Source: Corynebacterium sp. (GTDB taxonomy: Bacteria > Actinomycetota > Actinomycetes > Mycobacteriales > Mycobacteriaceae). Taken from it: a DNA stretch of 17,650 nucleotides. Below are positions 6,605 through 12,980 of this stretch, one piece after another. Location: contig NZ_JAPJNQ010000033.1 of NCBI RefSeq assembly GCF_030826625.1, forward strand, positions 5,791 through 23,440, in the 5' to 3' direction. The notes beneath the pieces were generated by a model. It was not told where the DNA came from and did not search any database. It saw only the letters and a program-made list of their open reading frames with translations. The translations under genes and the position numbers were made by a program. Each line of letters begins with the position of its first letter. Position 1 is the stretch's first letter.

Positions 6605-7129
6605 ATGGCTGAAAACCAAAAGCAATATATTACGCCAGAAACCAAGGCGAAGCTTGAAAAAGAACTGCAGGCGTTGATCGACCACCGCCCGGTAGTCGCC
6701 GCCGAAATTAACGAGCGCCGTGAAGAAGGCGACTTGAAAGAGAACGCGGGCTACGACGCAGCACGTGAGATGCAGGACCAAGAAGAAGCCCGCATCAAGC
6801 ACATCTCGGAGATTCTCGCGAACTCCACCACCGAACGCACCGGCGTAAAAGAAGGTGTCGCCAACGTCGGCTCGGTAGTCCACGTGCACTACAACGAGGA
6901 CCCAGAGAACAAGGAAACCTTCCTGATTGGTACCCGTGCCGCTGCCACCGACAACGAAAACTTGGAGACTTACTCAGAGCAGTCACCGTTGGGTGCAGCT
7001 ATTTTGGGTGCCGAAGAAGGCGAAACCCGCGAGTACTCCGCTCCCAACGGAAATCGCATTAAGGTGACCATTGATTCGGCTACGCCTTATGATTCCGCGC
7101 TGTATGCCACCCCACGCGACGAAAAATAA
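6605..7129 (+). CDS. greA: Transcription elongation factor GreA
   Basis: Binds the secondary channel of RNA polymerase and stimulates cleavage of backtracked RNA. It has 174 residues. The N-terminal coiled-coil (1-~80) contains ITPETKAKLEKELQAL and the tip motif EEGDLKENAGYDAARE with the acidic Asp43 and Glu46 needed for cleavage stimulation. The C-terminal FKBP-like domain starts near residue 88 (VGSVVHVHY) and holds SEQSPLGAAILGAEEGE. I chose ATG at 6605 because GGAAGG lies 12 nt upstream; an in-frame ATG at 6575 would add ten residues that contain this Shine-Dalgarno and are not GreA-like. The lipoprotein gene follows 12 bp after the stop and is probably co-transcribed. Confidence 0.97.
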   Translation: MAENQKQYITPETKAKLEKELQALIDHRPVVAAEINERREEGDLKENAGYDAAREMQDQEEARIKHISEILANSTTERTGVKEGVANVGSVVHVHYNEDPENKETFLIGTRAAATDNENLETYSEQSPLGAAILGAEEGETREYSAPNGNRIKVTIDSATPYDSALYATPRDEK

Positions 7130-7141
7130 GAAGGATTTTCC

Positions 7142-7807
7142 ATGACTAACTACCGTAAATTCGCCGTGACCGGAGTTTCCGCTGCTGCTTTGGCTTTGGC
7201 TGCGTGCACCCCGCCCAACGAGAACCCATCGGATCAGAAAGTCGAAACAGGTTCTACGTTCGAGGCACCTCGCACGAACGAATCGAACAGCACCGAAACC
7301 ACCGAAACCGGCGTTGCTGGCACAACGGCAACTAACGGCACCGGGACCGATGGCACCGGCCAATCTGTACAAACCACGGAAACCGTCATCGGTGGCTCGG
7401 ATTCCGAGCTAGATGACGACGACGAAGACGCTGAATTAGCCACGGCCTCTGGAGATTCTGCGACGGGTTCTTCAGGGGCCGTGAAAACCGCTCGCAAAAG
7501 GGCGCAGCGCGCGAAACGCGTCGGTTTTATCAACTGCCTAGGCACTCCTGAGCGCAAGCCCAGCTTTATCGTGCTCGACTGCGGTGATCCAACGCTGCGG
7601 CTAGAAAAATTAGAGTGGGAATCTTGGGGCACAGATTCCGCGAAAGCGACCGCACAGCGCGTCTCACACAGCACCACAGGCTCTAAGAACTCAAAAGACT
7701 CATCGCCACAAGACACCGTCACTGTGACCTTGAGGTCGCCAGTAGAATCCGCACAAGGTGTAGTTTTTTCTGAGATCTGGGTTGATAATCAATTGATCAC
7801 GCCGTAG
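7142..7807 (+). CDS. Secreted lipoprotein with acidic linker, unknown function
   Basis: Not assigned to a named family. The 221-residue product has a signal peptide with lipobox LAAC (19-22, Cys22 the lipid-modified residue). Residues 23-~112 are low complexity, rich in Thr, Ser, Asn, Gly and acids, with SELDDDDEDAE (88-98), directly followed by a basic patch KTARKRAQRAKR (115-126). The C-terminal ~95 residues look folded: GFINCLGTPERKPSFIVLDCGDPTLRLEKLEWESWG, with Cys132 and Cys147 likely paired, then SPVESAQGVVFSEIWVD. This resembles a small actinobacterial secreted domain in which an RP..I.L.C.DGN.YL..L.WSSW pattern is common (from memory). The start is supported by AGAAGGA 6-7 nt upstream. 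It lies 12 bp after greA and is the last gene before a strong terminator. Confidence 0.85.
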   Translation: MTNYRKFAVTGVSAAALALAACTPPNENPSDQKVETGSTFEAPRTNESNSTETTETGVAGTTATNGTGTDGTGQSVQTTETVIGGSDSELDDDDEDAELATASGDSATGSSGAVKTARKRAQRAKRVGFINCLGTPERKPSFIVLDCGDPTLRLEKLEWESWGTDSAKATAQRVSHSTTGSKNSKDSSPQDTVTVTLRSPVESAQGVVFSEIWVDNQLITP

Positions 7808-7826
7808 CTTTCGGCCGCTAAAGCTA
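7805..7826 (+). other. Hairpin containing the lipoprotein stop codon
   Basis: TAGCTTT (7805-7811), which includes the TAG stop, can pair perfectly with AAAGCTA (7820-7826) around an 8-nt loop. It has no T run of its own and stands just before the main terminator at 7843-7904, so it may protect the mRNA 3' end. Confidence 0.4.
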
Positions 7827-7842
7827 ATCGAATTACAGCCCG

Positions 7843-7904
7843 AAAAAACTCCGGTCAGCTTGTGACTAGCATCATATCGATGTTGACAAGCTCACCGGAG
7901 TTTT
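7843..7904. terminator. Bidirectional rho-independent terminator
   Basis: AACTCCGGT pairs with ACCGGAGTT, continues past a single C-C mismatch with AGCTTGT / ACAAGCT, and is capped by a loop of about 22 nt. The hairpin is flanked by an A run on the left and TTTT on the right, so it can stop transcription from either side. It lies between the convergent lipoprotein gene and the Bax-inhibitor-family gene. Confidence 0.88.
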
Positions 7905-8010
7905 ATGTATTTTCTGCTACCCCATTGCAGCATGATTCGCTGCTCTAGCGGGACAACAGCAATCTATAACGCCTAGCTATTCAGCGCCGTGCTGTTTAGC
8001 GTTGCACCTT

Positions 8011-8850
8011 TTAGCGCTGCTGGAAATACGACAGCAGACGCAGGATCTCAGTGTAGAGCCAGACCAAGGTGACTGCCAGGCCTAATGCAACGCCCCAAGC
8101 CATCTTGGATGGTGCACCAGCGCGGATCATGCGATCTGCGGCATCGAAGTCAGTCAAGAAGGACGCAGCAGCCAGACCGATGCACACCAGTGAGAAGATG
8201 ATCGCCAGAATGCCACCGTCACGCAGCGGGTTGTTTCCGGTAATCATAGCCAGAACGAAGTTACCCAACATCAAAACGACAACGCCGATGATGCAGGAAG
8301 TCAGAATCTTGTTAAAACGAGGGGTTACTTTGACCGCACCAGTCTTGTAGACGATAAGCATGCCCAAAAAGACGCCCACGGTGCCCAATACGGCTTGGCC
8401 GATGAGGCTGGCTGCATTTGCTTCACCGACGTACATGCCGGAAAAAATCATCGAAATGCCACCGACGAAGAAGCCCTCGAATACGGCGTACAACAGGGTC
8501 ACAACTGGTGATCCCCACTTCTTACCAAATGATGCAACCAAAACGGTGATAAACCCTGCGATGGCACCACCGAGAGTAGCCATCATCGCAAGCTGCGGGT
8601 TCACCATGCCGATGCCGAAGTTGATGACGGCGAAGACAATGATGACACCAAGGGTGATACCAGTTTTGGTGACGACATCGTCGACAGTCATCGGGCGCTC
8701 AGCTTGCTGCTCACTCATCGGGGCATAGCCACCCTGGCCGCCATAATTGTCGTAAGCGTTGTAATCCATCTGCTGTTGGAAACCGGCATTGTTGCCGTTG
8801 CCAGTAGCGCCAGCAGACACGTTGCTCATTACTGGATTGCTATTACGCAC
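8011..8850 (-). CDS. Bax inhibitor-1 / YccA family membrane protein
   Basis: A 279-residue integral membrane protein of the TMBIM/BI-1 superfamily; bacterial members such as B. subtilis YetJ are pH-sensitive calcium leak channels, but the role here is not known. Residues 1-~55 are a hydrophilic Asn/Gly/Gln-rich cytosolic tail (MDYNAYDNYGGQGGYAPM), followed by MTVDDVVTKTG and seven hydrophobic helices at about 64-82, 86-107, 114-137, 148-168, 182-203, 212-232 and 249-272. The DFDAADRMI loop (234-242) carries acidic residues in the region of the family's conserved aspartates. I chose GTG at 8850 because AGGA lies 8 nt upstream; the ATG at 8829 has no ribosome binding site. It appears to be transcribed alone, downstream of the tRNA. 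Confidence 0.9.
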   Translation of the reverse strand: MRNSNPVMSNVSAGATGNGNNAGFQQQMDYNAYDNYGGQGGYAPMSEQQAERPMTVDDVVTKTGITLGVIIVFAVINFGIGMVNPQLAMMATLGGAIAGFITVLVASFGKKWGSPVVTLLYAVFEGFFVGGISMIFSGMYVGEANAASLIGQAVLGTVGVFLGMLIVYKTGAVKVTPRFNKILTSCIIGVVVLMLGNFVLAMITGNNPLRDGGILAIIFSLVCIGLAAASFLTDFDAADRMIRAGAPSKMAWGVALGLAVTLVWLYTEILRLLSYFQQR

Positions 8851-8881
8851 TGTAGAAATCCTGTGCCTTTCGTGTCATGGG

Positions 8882-8901
8882 TTGTACGTTGTTCTTGTAC
8901 A
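8882..8901. promoter_or_regulatory. TTGTAC direct/inverted repeat upstream of the BI-1 family gene
   Basis: TTGTAC occurs at 8882-8887 and 8895-8900 (13-bp period), and within the same stretch TGTAC (8883-8887) and GTACA (8897-8901) form an inverted repeat with a 9-bp spacer. It is 32-51 bp before the GTG start, where promoter and operator elements are expected; on the minus strand each copy reads GTACAA and could itself be part of a -10 region. Confidence 0.4.
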
Positions 8902-8938
8902 TCTCTCACCAAGTTTAACGACGGGCGCGGCACAATAG

Positions 8939-9017
8939 TTCCCGAGTAAGCAAATTATTTCGAATCCTGATTACTATTTTCGGGAATCTCACTCCCTGAG
9001 TGCAGCATCTCCGCTGC
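8939..9017 (-). other. Stem-loops downstream of the tRNA
   Basis: Three potential structures follow the tRNA 3' end on the minus strand. GCAGC/GCTGC (9002-9017, 6-nt loop) begins 6 nt after it. CACTC/GAGTG (8990-9002, 3-nt loop) abuts that. A larger nested structure has an outer stem TTCCCG (8939-8944) / CGGGAA (8981-8986) and an inner stem AGTAA (8945-8949) / TTACT (8971-8975). None is followed by a clear T run, so they could be processing or weak termination signals. The remaining ~90 bp up to the BI-1 family gene hold its promoter region. Confidence 0.4.
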
Positions 9018-9023
9018 TAGTAG

Positions 9024-9097
9024 TGCCCCCAGTCGGGCTCGAACCGACACTGTATGGATTTTAAGTCCACCGCCTCTGCCAATTGGGCTATGGGGGC
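9024..9097 (-). tRNA. tRNA with anticodon UAA (leucine), class I shape
   Basis: A complete 74-nt cloverleaf on the minus strand: acceptor GCCCCCA/TGGGGGC, D-arm with GCC/GGC stem and GG in the loop, anticodon stem GTGGA/TCCAT around loop CTTAAAA (anticodon TAA, reading UUA/UUG), variable loop of only 5 nt (ACAGT), T-arm GTCGG-TTCGAGC-CCGAC, discriminator A. The 3' CCA is not encoded (the next bases are CTA). The anticodon and A73 predict leucine, but bacterial leucine tRNAs normally have a long variable arm and 80+ nt. The 3-bp D-stem is, however, common in leucine tRNAs. Confidence 0.9.
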
Positions 9098-9138
9098 AAA
9101 ACCGTGCCACCAGCAATTTCTCATTGCACCTGGCACGG
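9098..9138 (-). terminator. Terminator-like hairpin abutting the tRNA
   Basis: On the minus strand CCGTGCCA (9138-9131) pairs with TGGCACGG (9109-9102), with an inner stem GCAAT/ATTGC, and is followed by TTTT (9101-9098) that touches the first base of the tRNA. It lies downstream of ppx, whose stop is 103 bp away, and fits an intrinsic terminator for that long operon. The A run on the other side makes it potentially bidirectional. Confidence 0.7.
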
Positions 9139-9144
9139 AAAACT

Positions 9145-9150
9145 ATCTTA
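9145..9150 (-). promoter_or_regulatory. Candidate -10 element for the tRNA
   Basis: TAAGAT on the minus strand, identical to the candidate -10 elements of greA and the DUF4307 gene. Transcription would begin about 7 nt downstream, at the first base of the hairpin at 9138, giving a 40-nt leader made of the hairpin and TTTT. No clear -35 is visible. Confidence 0.35.
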
Positions 9151-9240
9151 GCACTTCATTGCGTCTGGTACGCATTTCAGTACCGCTATTGTCGCCACCG
9201 ACATATTCCAAACCAACCATTACCATCGAGAAGGAAGCCT

Positions 9241-10221
9241 TTAAGCTGGCAGCGTACCTGCAAGCTTCCAGATCACGCCGTCGAGAATATCTTTTTCGCT
9301 GATCACGAATTCTCGGACACCACTGACTCGCTCAAACATGTCCATGATTCCGCGCACAGCGACGGCTCCTCCACCAAGGACGTCGGCACGCCCGGCGTGA
9401 ATAACTGGATTCTGAGCCCGGGCTGCCGCGGAAGCAGCGATTACTTGCCCTAAAAGCACTCGCAACGCAGCAAAACGCAGCACAGAACCGTGAATTTGTT
9501 CGGGATCGTACTGTTCTAGCCCCTGCGCCAAGGCAGACAATGTCGTAAAGGTTCCGGCACAGCCGACGACGGTGCGCGCCTGATCAATCGGCTCCAGTTT
9601 TTCTACTTCGTTCATGCGCTCGGCGACGAAGTCATCGGCAATCTCGATTTCTGTTTCACTCGGTGGATCGCTAGGCATCATACGCTCAGTGATACGGACA
9701 CACCCCATTGCTGCCGAGTGTGCGCCGAGAATATCCTCGCCCTTATTCGCGACGATAAATTCGGTCGATCCGCCCCCGAGATCAATCACACAAAATGGTC
9801 CTGCTTCTGGGCTTAAGTCCTGCACCGCACCCAAAAAAGACAGCTCAGCTTCTTCTACGCCGGAAATGACTTCGGCCTGCGCCCCAGCGTGGACTTCTCC
9901 CAGTAATTCTGCGGTCATAGCAAAGAATTTTTCGCTGTTTGTCGCATCGCGGACCGCTGCGGTTGCGACCATGCGCACCTTTTCGACGTTTTCGAATTTC
10001 ATGATCGCAACGTAGTTACGCAATGCCTCGCGTGTACGCTCGATCGCTTCGGGCGCCAATTCACCGGTAGCATCCACGCTTTGACCTAAACGCACAATTT
10101 CCATTCGTCTGGTCACTTCATTGGCGCTAAATCCCGATGGTGTGCCACTGGTGCGGGTGACATCACTAATGAGCAGTCGGATGGAATTAGTACCACAGTC
10201 AACGGCTGCGATGCGGGTCAT
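9241..10221 (-). CDS. ppx: Exopolyphosphatase / pppGpp phosphohydrolase (Ppx/GppA)
   Basis: ASKHA-fold phosphatase that removes terminal phosphates from polyphosphate or the 5' phosphate of pppGpp. It has 326 residues and consists only of the two-subdomain catalytic core, like the short actinobacterial Ppx proteins and unlike the ~500-residue E. coli enzymes. Phosphate-binding motifs: AAVDCGTNSIRLL (5-17) and VIDLGGGSTEF (145-155); the catalytic-glutamate segment ISGVEEAELSFLGA has Glu123/Glu124. ATG at 10221 follows AAGGGG at good spacing. It is the last coding gene of the eno-side series, 59 bp after DUF501, and a terminator-like hairpin lies beyond it. The substrate preference cannot be read from sequence. 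Confidence 0.92.
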   Translation of the reverse strand: MTRIAAVDCGTNSIRLLISDVTRTSGTPSGFSANEVTRRMEIVRLGQSVDATGELAPEAIERTREALRNYVAIMKFENVEKVRMVATAAVRDATNSEKFFAMTAELLGEVHAGAQAEVISGVEEAELSFLGAVQDLSPEAGPFCVIDLGGGSTEFIVANKGEDILGAHSAAMGCVRITERMMPSDPPSETEIEIADDFVAERMNEVEKLEPIDQARTVVGCAGTFTTLSALAQGLEQYDPEQIHGSVLRFAALRVLLGQVIAASAAARAQNPVIHAGRADVLGGGAVAVRGIMDMFERVSGVREFVISEKDILDGVIWKLAGTLPA

Positions 10222-10280
10222 AGGATCCCCTTCTTCCTCGGATTCGGTTGTGTGCTCGGCACTATTACTAGGCGTCGTTA

Positions 10281-10856
10281 TTAAGCGTTACTGAAATCGA
10301 ACTGGTCGAGGTCGATACCCAGCGCTTCACACGACGGCCAGTCGATGGGAATAGCAATACCTCGCAGGTTACCGTGTTCGGCAGCCATAGCGACTGCTTC
10401 AGTGCCCAACCGGAAGTGATCAGGACCTTTGGCCAAGGCATAAGCAATCAGGACGTGCAGGCATTTCACGCGTTCAGGCATGCCACCACCAGAGAAATCG
10501 GTGCCGAGATCCGCTAACTGGTTGCGCTCTGCCAAGAAAGTCTCGTGTGCATTGCGATAATCGGCGGCAAGCTCTTCGTCTTCTGCCAGGCGGGATTCCA
10601 TCCATTTCATCACATGAGCAACTTCGAGCCGGGAGGCTTCCGCGGTCAGACGCGGGTCGGTGAGATAAAACAGCGTGGGAAATGGAGTGCCGTCGGGAAG
10701 CTTCGGCATCGTTTTAATGACGGCAGGCTGGCCGTCTGGTGTGCGATAAGAGATTTCGACCACACCGCGCGGACGTCGACCTAGTTGCTTTTCGACGGTG
10801 TCAAGCTCTCGGGAATCAAGCTCAGTTGAATCGAGCTCAGAAGAAGATAGACTCAT
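10281..10856 (-). CDS. DUF501 family protein
   Basis: A 191-residue cytosolic protein of unknown function, recognised as DUF501 (mycobacterial homologue Rv1025 between divIC and ppx, from memory). The family core begins at about residue 21 (VEKQLGRRPRGVVEI) and runs through GQPAVIKTMPKLPDGTPFPTLFYLTDPRL, EVAHVMKWME, the conserved GMPERVKCLHVLIAYALAKG (which includes a Cys and a His) and IPIDWPSC near the end. No membrane helix or signal peptide. The N-terminal 20 residues are not family-like and are made of a 5-residue tandem repeat. ATG at 10856 has only a weak GGGC upstream, but I see no better start further in. It lies 51 bp after ftsB. Confidence 0.88.
   Translation of the reverse strand: MSLSSSELDSTELDSRELDTVEKQLGRRPRGVVEISYRTPDGQPAVIKTMPKLPDGTPFPTLFYLTDPRLTAEASRLEVAHVMKWMESRLAEDEELAADYRNAHETFLAERNQLADLGTDFSGGGMPERVKCLHVLIAYALAKGPDHFRLGTEAVAMAAEHGNLRGIAIPIDWPSCEALGIDLDQFDFSNA
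10797..10841 (-). repeat. Three 15-nt repeats coding for (S/T/R)ELD(S/T)
   Basis: Within the DUF501 gene three consecutive 15-nt units encode SELDS, TELDS and RELDT. The nucleotide units TCTGAGCTCGATTCA, ACTGAGCTTGATTCC and CGAGAGCTTGACACC share GAGCT(C/T)GA, so they look like a recent slippage duplication in a dispensable N-terminal tail. Confidence 0.8.
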
Positions 10857-10907
10857 GCGCCCTATTCTGGCACGCGTGTCATGCCTGCGGGTAACTAAGT
10901 CTTAACT

Positions 10908-11510
10908 TTATGGAGCCTCCGGCTCATCTGGCGCTTCGGGTGCAGACTCGCCCTCAGGATGGTCTCCCACCGGATCTTCCCCAGATTCAGCCGGTGCAGG
11001 CGGTTCAGCGGGGGCTACTGGCGCCGGTGGTTCTGGTGGTTGCGTAATCGCATCCCACAGGACCTCATACCACGGACGGGCTTCTTCATAATCTTGGCGC
11101 GAAGTCGTTACCGAATCATTATTAGTGATGCGCGGATCAAGAATTCGGTAGGCAGTTTCGCCCGGTGCAACCAAGCCGAATCGACGGCGGGCTTGTTCGC
11201 GAACGAAATCTTCGTCGTGGTAGCGCTCGATTTCCTCTGCTAGTTGCTGTTTTTCAGCTTGTTTAGCCGCAATAGAATCTTCCAATCGGGCGATTTCTGC
11301 CCGACCTTCATAGTAGTTACGCAAAGGCACCGCCACCGACACGAGGATTACCAGCACCACAGAGACCATCACGCCAATGCTGATCAGATCGAACCTCTGG
11401 TTCAGCTTGGTACGCGCTTTTGGTGCGCGCTCGGCGTTGCGTTGTGCGGTACGAGAAGATACGGGCACGGTCGTGCGTGTCCGTAGCGTAGATTTTTTAC
11501 GCTCTGTCAT
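10908..11510 (-). CDS. ftsB: Septum formation initiator FtsB/DivIC family protein
   Basis: Bitopic divisome protein that bridges FtsQ and FtsL during septal peptidoglycan synthesis. It has 200 residues: a basic cytosolic N-terminus (1-~38), one membrane helix (about 42-63), a coiled-coil (about 66-98, EGRAEIARLEDSIAAKQAEKQQLAEE), then the family signature DFVREQARRRFGLVAPGETAYRI (101-123). The C-terminal ~45 residues are Pro/Ala/Glu-rich (PPEPPAPVAPAEPPAPAE and onward), a tail seen in actinobacterial members but absent in short E. coli FtsB. ATG at 11510 follows GAGGAG at close spacing. The gene lies 85 bp after eno with a hairpin between, so eno and ftsB may share transcripts. Confidence 0.92.
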   Translation of the reverse strand: MTERKKSTLRTRTTVPVSSRTAQRNAERAPKARTKLNQRFDLISIGVMVSVVLVILVSVAVPLRNYYEGRAEIARLEDSIAAKQAEKQQLAEEIERYHDEDFVREQARRRFGLVAPGETAYRILDPRITNNDSVTTSRQDYEEARPWYEVLWDAITQPPEPPAPVAPAEPPAPAESGEDPVGDHPEGESAPEAPDEPEAP

Positions 11511-11566
11511 AATCTCCTCGTCTCACCAGCAACCGTCGTGCCTGCAGCGGCGCCTAACCTAGCAAC

Positions 11567-11591
11567 TAACGCGCTACAGCCTAGTGCGTTA
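11567..11591 (-). other. Hairpin between eno and ftsB
   Basis: TAACGC (11567-11572) and GCGTTA (11586-11591), plus CTA/TAG inside, form a stem around a 5-nt loop, beginning 5 nt after the eno stop codon. In the minus-strand RNA one inner position is an A-C mismatch. There is no T run, so it is more likely a processing or partial attenuation signal than a full terminator. Confidence 0.45.
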
Positions 11592-11595
11592 TCGA

Positions 11596-12873
11596 CTAGC
11601 CCTGAAAACGTGGGAAAGCGTCACGGCCGGCGTAGCGCGCGGCAGCATCAAGTTCTTCTTCGATGCGCAGCAAACGGTTGTATTTTGCAACACGCTCGGA
11701 TCGTGCCGGTGCACCAGTCTTAATCTGGCCACAAGACAAAGCCACTGCCAAATCTGCGATGGTCGTGTCTTCGGTTTCACCGGAACGGTGTGACATCATC
11801 GTGCGGTAACCGTTACGGTGTGCCAGTTCGACGGCATCGAAAGTCTCGGTCAGAGTACCGATCTGGTTCACCTTGACCAACAGCGCGTTGGCGGCACCTT
11901 TGTCGATTCCTTCACGCAGACGCTGCGGGTTGGTGACGAAGAAGTCATCGCCGACGATCTGGACTTTATCGCCGATTTCACGAGTCAGATTGACGTAGCC
12001 GTCCCAATCGTTTTCATCCAATGGGTCTTCGATGGACACGATTGGGTACTCGTCGATCAGCTCGGCATAAACCTTTGCCATTTCTTCCCCACTGAGCTCA
12101 GAGCCTTCGAATTTGTAGGAACCAGACTCGTAGAATTCCGAGGAAGCCACATCGAGCGCCAAGGCCACATCTTTGCCCGGTTCATAGCCGGCTTTCTTAA
12201 TGGCTTCGACAATAACGTCCAATGCTGCGCGGGTGGATTCTACCGACGGCGCAAAACCACCTTCGTCGCCCAATCCCGTCGACAAGCCACGTTCTTTCAG
12301 CACGGCCTTGAGCGCGTGATAGACCTCAGCGCCTTGCTGCAAAGCCTCAGCGAAGCTGGTAGCGGATAGCGGGGCGATCATGAATTCCTGCACGTCCACA
12401 CCGGAATCGGCGTGTGCTCCACCGTTGAGAATATTCATCATCGGCACTGGCAACACGTGTGCGTTCGGCCCACCAATGTAGCGGTACAACGGCAACGCAG
12501 CGGAATCTGCTGCGGCTTTCGCTACTGCCATAGACACGCCCAGAATTGCATTCGCTCCGAGTTTAGATTTGTTCTCGGTACCGTCGAGTTCCAGCATTGC
12601 GGCATCGATCAGACGCTGATCATCAGCCACCTGGCCCGCCAATTCGTCGGCAATGACCTCATTGACGTTATCGACGGCTTGCAAAACACCTTTGCCCAAA
12701 TAACGCTCGCCACCATCACGCAGCTCGTGGGCTTCGTGTTCGCCAGTGGAAGCGCCGGATGGCACCCCGGCGCGGCCGTGCGCACCATCGTCCAAAACAA
12801 CTTCAGCTTCCACCGTTGGGTTGCCTCGCGAATCCAAGATCTCGCGAGCGAAAACGTGCATGATATCAGCCAC
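11596..12873 (-). CDS. eno: Enolase (phosphopyruvate hydratase)
   Basis: Converts 2-phosphoglycerate to phosphoenolpyruvate in glycolysis; also part of RNA-degrading complexes in other bacteria. The 425 residues match the family length. Key residues: GVPSGASTGEHEA loop (37-48), GDEGGFAP with Glu204 (general acid), metal ligands Asp241, Glu282 (SIEDPLDENDWDG) and Asp309 (VGDDFFVTN), catalytic Lys334 in LLVKVNQIGT, and SHRSGETEDT (361-370). The start is GTG at 12873 (ADIMHVFAREILDSRGNPT) with GAGGAGG 8 nt before it; the ATG at 12861 would remove the first four residues and lacks such a site. It has its own promoter candidate in the 107-bp gap after the lytic transglycosylase gene. Confidence 0.98.
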   Translation of the reverse strand: MADIMHVFAREILDSRGNPTVEAEVVLDDGAHGRAGVPSGASTGEHEAHELRDGGERYLGKGVLQAVDNVNEVIADELAGQVADDQRLIDAAMLELDGTENKSKLGANAILGVSMAVAKAAADSAALPLYRYIGGPNAHVLPVPMMNILNGGAHADSGVDVQEFMIAPLSATSFAEALQQGAEVYHALKAVLKERGLSTGLGDEGGFAPSVESTRAALDVIVEAIKKAGYEPGKDVALALDVASSEFYESGSYKFEGSELSGEEMAKVYAELIDEYPIVSIEDPLDENDWDGYVNLTREIGDKVQIVGDDFFVTNPQRLREGIDKGAANALLVKVNQIGTLTETFDAVELAHRNGYRTMMSHRSGETEDTTIADLAVALSCGQIKTGAPARSERVAKYNRLLRIEEELDAAARYAGRDAFPRFQG

Positions 12874-12902
12874 TGGCTGGGCCTCCTCAGAGATTTATGC
12901 GC

Positions 12903-12930
12903 ATTCTTGCGCCATGTCAGGTGCAGTCAA
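12903..12930 (-). promoter_or_regulatory. Candidate eno promoter with overlapping palindrome
   Basis: On the minus strand TTGACT (12930-12925) and AAGAAT (12908-12903) are 16 bp apart, predicting a start near 12896 and a ~22-nt leader holding the strong ribosome binding site. A palindrome GCGCA-TTCT-TGCGC (12899-12912) overlaps the -10 hexamer and could be an operator. Both are consensus matches by eye. Confidence 0.45.
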
Positions 12931-12980
12931 CACTGCTAATTGTTCCAGATTTCAAGTTAGGTTGTAACACGCACCCCGGG

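Noticed and set aside
9060..9066. Reading the tRNA as an ochre (UAA stop) suppressor
   Set aside because: A suppressor would need anticodon UUA; shifting the loop by one base would break the anticodon stem with a G-A mismatch. The anticodon is UAA, which reads leucine UUA.
9167..9184. GGTAC-N8-GTACC inverted repeat downstream of ppx as an operator or terminator
   Set aside because: It is a short AT-flanked stem in the 3' region with no T run; the hairpin at 9102-9138 explains termination better.
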